From JANPPS01 sp031428635 (GTDB lineage Bacteria; Pseudomonadota; Alphaproteobacteria; Acetobacterales; Acetobacteraceae), in assembly GCA_031428635.1 (NCBI GenBank), contig JANPPS010000222.1:1-14446 (forward strand): 14,446 bases of DNA, in the 5' to 3' direction. Below the pieces are notes generated by a model, which was not told the origin of the DNA, did not search any database, and saw only the letters and a list, made by a program, of their open reading frames with translations. A program made the translations under genes and the position numbers. This document shows, piece by piece, positions 12,777 to 14,446 of this stretch; the stretch's first letter is position 1; each line of letters starts with the position of its first letter.

Positions 12777-14006
12777 ATGACGATTCGGCAGGCCGCAATA
12801 CTGGTCGGCGGCCTAGGCAGTCGCCTGGGGGCACTGACGGCTGAAACGCCAAAGCCGTTATTGCGCTGCGGCGATCGTCCGTTCCTGGCGTGGGTCCTGC
12901 GCGAGCTGTGCCGGTACGGAATCGAGGAGACGTTGTTATTGACCGGCTATCTGGCCGGCACCGTCGAACACGCGTTACCGGCCCTGGCCGCGGATCTGCC
13001 CCGGCCGATGCGGCTACTCTGTCTGGCCGAACCCAGCCCGGCCGGCACGGGCGGGGCGCTGTTTCATGCCCGCGCCCATTTGGCCGAGCGTTTTCTGCTA
13101 CTGAACGGCGATAGCTGGCTGGACACGCCGCTCGGTCCGTTGCTGGCCGCAGATGACCCGGCGCCGATTATCGGCCGCATGTTGCTGCGGCCAGTGCCAG
13201 ACGCGGCCCGCTACGGCATCGTGGATACAGATGGTGAGCGCGTTGTGGCGTTCCGTGAGAAGGATGGTCGGGCGGGCCCAGCCAGCATTAACGCTGGCAT
13301 CTACCGGTTTGATCGCCGCGTGCTCGACCGCGTGAACACCCGCTGTTCGTTGGAACGGGACGTGATGCCTACGCTCGCGACCGATTGTGCGCTGCGGGCC
13401 ACGGCGGCGGACGGCTATTTCATCGATATTGGCGTGCCCGATGACCTGGCCCGCGCCCAGACGGAGTTGCCCGCCCGGCTGCGACGCCGGGCGCTATTTC
13501 TGGATCGCGACGGGGTGATCAACCACGACCACGGCTATGTCGGCACGCAGGACCGGTTCGATTTCGTGGATGGCGCGCTGCAGGCGATAGCGGCCGCGAC
13601 CCGGGCCGGCTGGCACGTCTTCATCGTGACGAACCAGTCCGGGATCGCCCGCGGTTTCTATGACGAGACGGCTTTTACCACCCTGATGCGATGGGTGCTG
13701 GACCAGGTTCTGGCCGCGGGGGGCACGATCGACGACATGCGGTACTGCCCGCACCATCCGGATGCGACGGTGACCGCGTACCGGGGACATAGCGACTGGC
13801 GCAAACCGGCGCCCGGTATGATTCTCGATTTGCTGACCCAATGGCAGCTCGATCCGGCGCAGTGCGTGTTGGTTGGCGATCAGCCGAGCGACCTGGCGGC
13901 GGCATCCGCGGCCGGGGTGCCCGGTGTGCTGTTCCGGGGCGGCGACCTGCGCGATACGGTCCTGCCGCTGCTGACTAGTCCTCCTCTTCCTAACCCGCCG
14001 ACGTGA
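12777..14006 (+). CDS. hddC-gmhB: Fused heptose-1-phosphate guanylyltransferase (HddC) and heptose-bisphosphate phosphatase (GmhB)
   Basis: A 409-residue protein with two enzymes in one chain. Residues 1-230 are a nucleotidyltransferase: GGLGSRLGALTAETPKPLL (11-29) is the NTP-binding loop, PSPAGTGGAL (86-95) and LLNGDSWLD (108-116) carry the sugar and metal sites, and SINAGIYRFD (170-179) follows. This fits HddC, which makes GDP-heptose from heptose-1-phosphate. Residues 237-395 are a HAD phosphatase of the GmhB/HisB type: nucleophile region FLDRDGVIN (241-249; D243, D245), VTNQSGIARG (284-293), WRKPAPGM (341-348; R342, K343) and VGDQPSD (366-372; D368). GmhB removes the 7-phosphate. These residues fall in register with E. 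coli GmhB D11, D13, R110, K111 and D136 at a constant offset of 232. By the same register the zinc ligands C92 and H94 are kept (C324, H326), but C107 and C109 become S339 and W341. The gene ends the unit and overlaps rmuC by 17 bases. Confidence 0.9.
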   Translation: MTIRQAAILVGGLGSRLGALTAETPKPLLRCGDRPFLAWVLRELCRYGIEETLLLTGYLAGTVEHALPALAADLPRPMRLLCLAEPSPAGTGGALFHARAHLAERFLLLNGDSWLDTPLGPLLAADDPAPIIGRMLLRPVPDAARYGIVDTDGERVVAFREKDGRAGPASINAGIYRFDRRVLDRVNTRCSLERDVMPTLATDCALRATAADGYFIDIGVPDDLARAQTELPARLRRRALFLDRDGVINHDHGYVGTQDRFDFVDGALQAIAAATRAGWHVFIVTNQSGIARGFYDETAFTTLMRWVLDQVLAAGGTIDDMRYCPHHPDATVTAYRGHSDWRKPAPGMILDLLTQWQLDPAQCVLVGDQPSDLAAASAAGVPGVLFRGGDLRDTVLPLLTSPPLPNPPT

Positions 14007-14446
14007 GTAGGGTTGGGACCAGCGACTTACTGGTCCTGGCACCTAGCGCCTTCAGCTTTTGCGCCTGGCCGATCAAATTGCCCGACCCGGTGGACAGCTT
14101 ACCGATCGCGGCGTCATACGATTTCCGCGCCCCGTCCAGGCTCTTGCCGACCGCCAGCACGTCCTCGGTAAAACCCTGGAACTTGTCGTAGAGCAGCCCG
14201 GCGCGGGTGGCGATGGCTTCAGCGTTGGCGTTGCGCTGTTCCGACTTCCACACGGTGTGGATGGTTTTGAGCACCATCAGCAGCGTCACCGGCGTGGCGA
14301 TTCCCACGTGCCGGTCGGCGGCGTAGTTGGCCAGGTCCGGATCCGCCTGCATCGCCGCGGCCAGGGCACTTTCGATCGGCACGAACATGACCACGAAGCC
14401 CAGCCGGCTGCCGATCGCGGTTCCGTATTGTTTGGATGACAGCGTA
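13990..14446 (-). CDS. rmuC: DNA recombination protein RmuC, C-terminal part (cut by window edge)
   Basis: A minus-strand frame is open from the right edge (codons begin at 14445) to a TAG at 13990-13992, giving 151 residues. It matches the C-terminal half of the RmuC domain: LSSKQYGTAIGSRLGFVVMF followed by VPIESALAAAMQ, then ATPVTLLMVLKTIHTVWKSE, AGLLYDKFQGF and a terminal helical segment ending QKLKALGARTSKSL. RmuC proteins have a PD-(D/E)XK-like nuclease fold and limit inversions at short repeats. It is a conserved chromosomal gene unrelated to polysaccharide synthesis, so it probably marks the right border of the locus. The N-terminal coiled coil lies outside the window. Its last 17 bases overlap the convergent hddC-gmhB gene. 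Confidence 0.93.
   Translation of the reverse strand, partial: TLSSKQYGTAIGSRLGFVVMFVPIESALAAAMQADPDLANYAADRHVGIATPVTLLMVLKTIHTVWKSEQRNANAEAIATRAGLLYDKFQGFTEDVLAVGKSLDGARKSYDAAIGKLSTGSGNLIGQAQKLKALGARTSKSLVPTLLTSAG
14016..14036 (+). terminator. Stem-loop just after the heptose operon, possible terminator-like structure
   Basis: GGACCAG (14016-14022) and CTGGTCC (14030-14036) form a perfect 7-bp stem with a 7-base loop, 9 bases after the stop of hddC-gmhB. An outer G-U pair would extend it. No T-run follows, so intrinsic termination would be weak. It lies inside the coding end of rmuC. It may protect or end the operon mRNA, or may be chance. Confidence 0.35.

Noticed and set aside
1..14446. 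CRISPR array, phage genes or a defence system
   Set aside because: No regularly spaced repeats and no nuclease, phage or toxin genes are seen. The only mobile DNA is the IS5-family end, and RmuC is a chromosomal housekeeping protein.

Overview
The window looks like part of a surface-polysaccharide locus of a GC-rich alphaproteobacterium. The XrtA/PEP-CTERM-type export lipoprotein, chain-length protein and glycosyltransferase, the IS5/IS427-type transposase and the RmuC fit Sphingomonadales or a related order. The genus cannot be fixed from the sequence alone.

Layout. Bases 1-255 are the end of an IS5-family insertion sequence whose transposase reads leftward out of the window. It abuts a short reading frame (256-341) that may be the 3' stump of a disrupted gene. 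A family 8 glycosyltransferase (369-1292) follows, convergent with a FemAB/BioF2-like acetyltransferase (1265-2272, minus). A YdcF-type DUF218 membrane protein (2343-3083) overlaps a second FemAB-like acetyltransferase (3067-4110). A 532-base stretch with no recognisable gene (4111-4642) leads to glmS (4643-6466), coupled by a 1-base overlap to a sugar-nucleotide epimerase of the extended SDR family (6466-7431). A tRNA gene (7422-7493) overlaps the end of the epimerase. It folds well and carries anticodon AAC (valine), which is unusual in bacteria. A 15-base tandem repeat starts inside its 3' end.

The second half holds the export lipoprotein (7553-8164), a Wzz-like chain-length protein (8168-9706), and a 53-residue single-helix membrane ORF behind a hairpin that pairs with its ribosome binding site (9769-9930). 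A tightly packed unit follows: an XrtA-type glycosyltransferase (9956-11146), hddA (11143-12171), gmhA (12171-12770) and a fused hddC-gmhB (12777-14006). The C-terminal part of rmuC (13990-14446, minus) closes the window and overlaps the end of the fusion gene.

How they work together. GlmS makes glucosamine-6-phosphate for UDP-GlcNAc, and the epimerase probably converts a UDP-sugar. GmhA, HddA and the two domains of the fusion protein together supply every activity needed to turn sedoheptulose-7-phosphate into GDP-D-glycero-alpha-D-manno-heptose. The glycosyltransferases would build the repeat unit, the acetyltransferase-like proteins may modify it, and the lipoprotein plus chain-length protein would control length and export. 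The best candidate for something new is this combination: a complete GDP-heptose module with an HddC-GmhB fusion, whose phosphatase domain lacks half of the usual zinc site, joined to an XrtA-type export pair. No exosortase and no tyrosine kinase is visible here. The tRNA-Val(AAC) is the second main point of interest.
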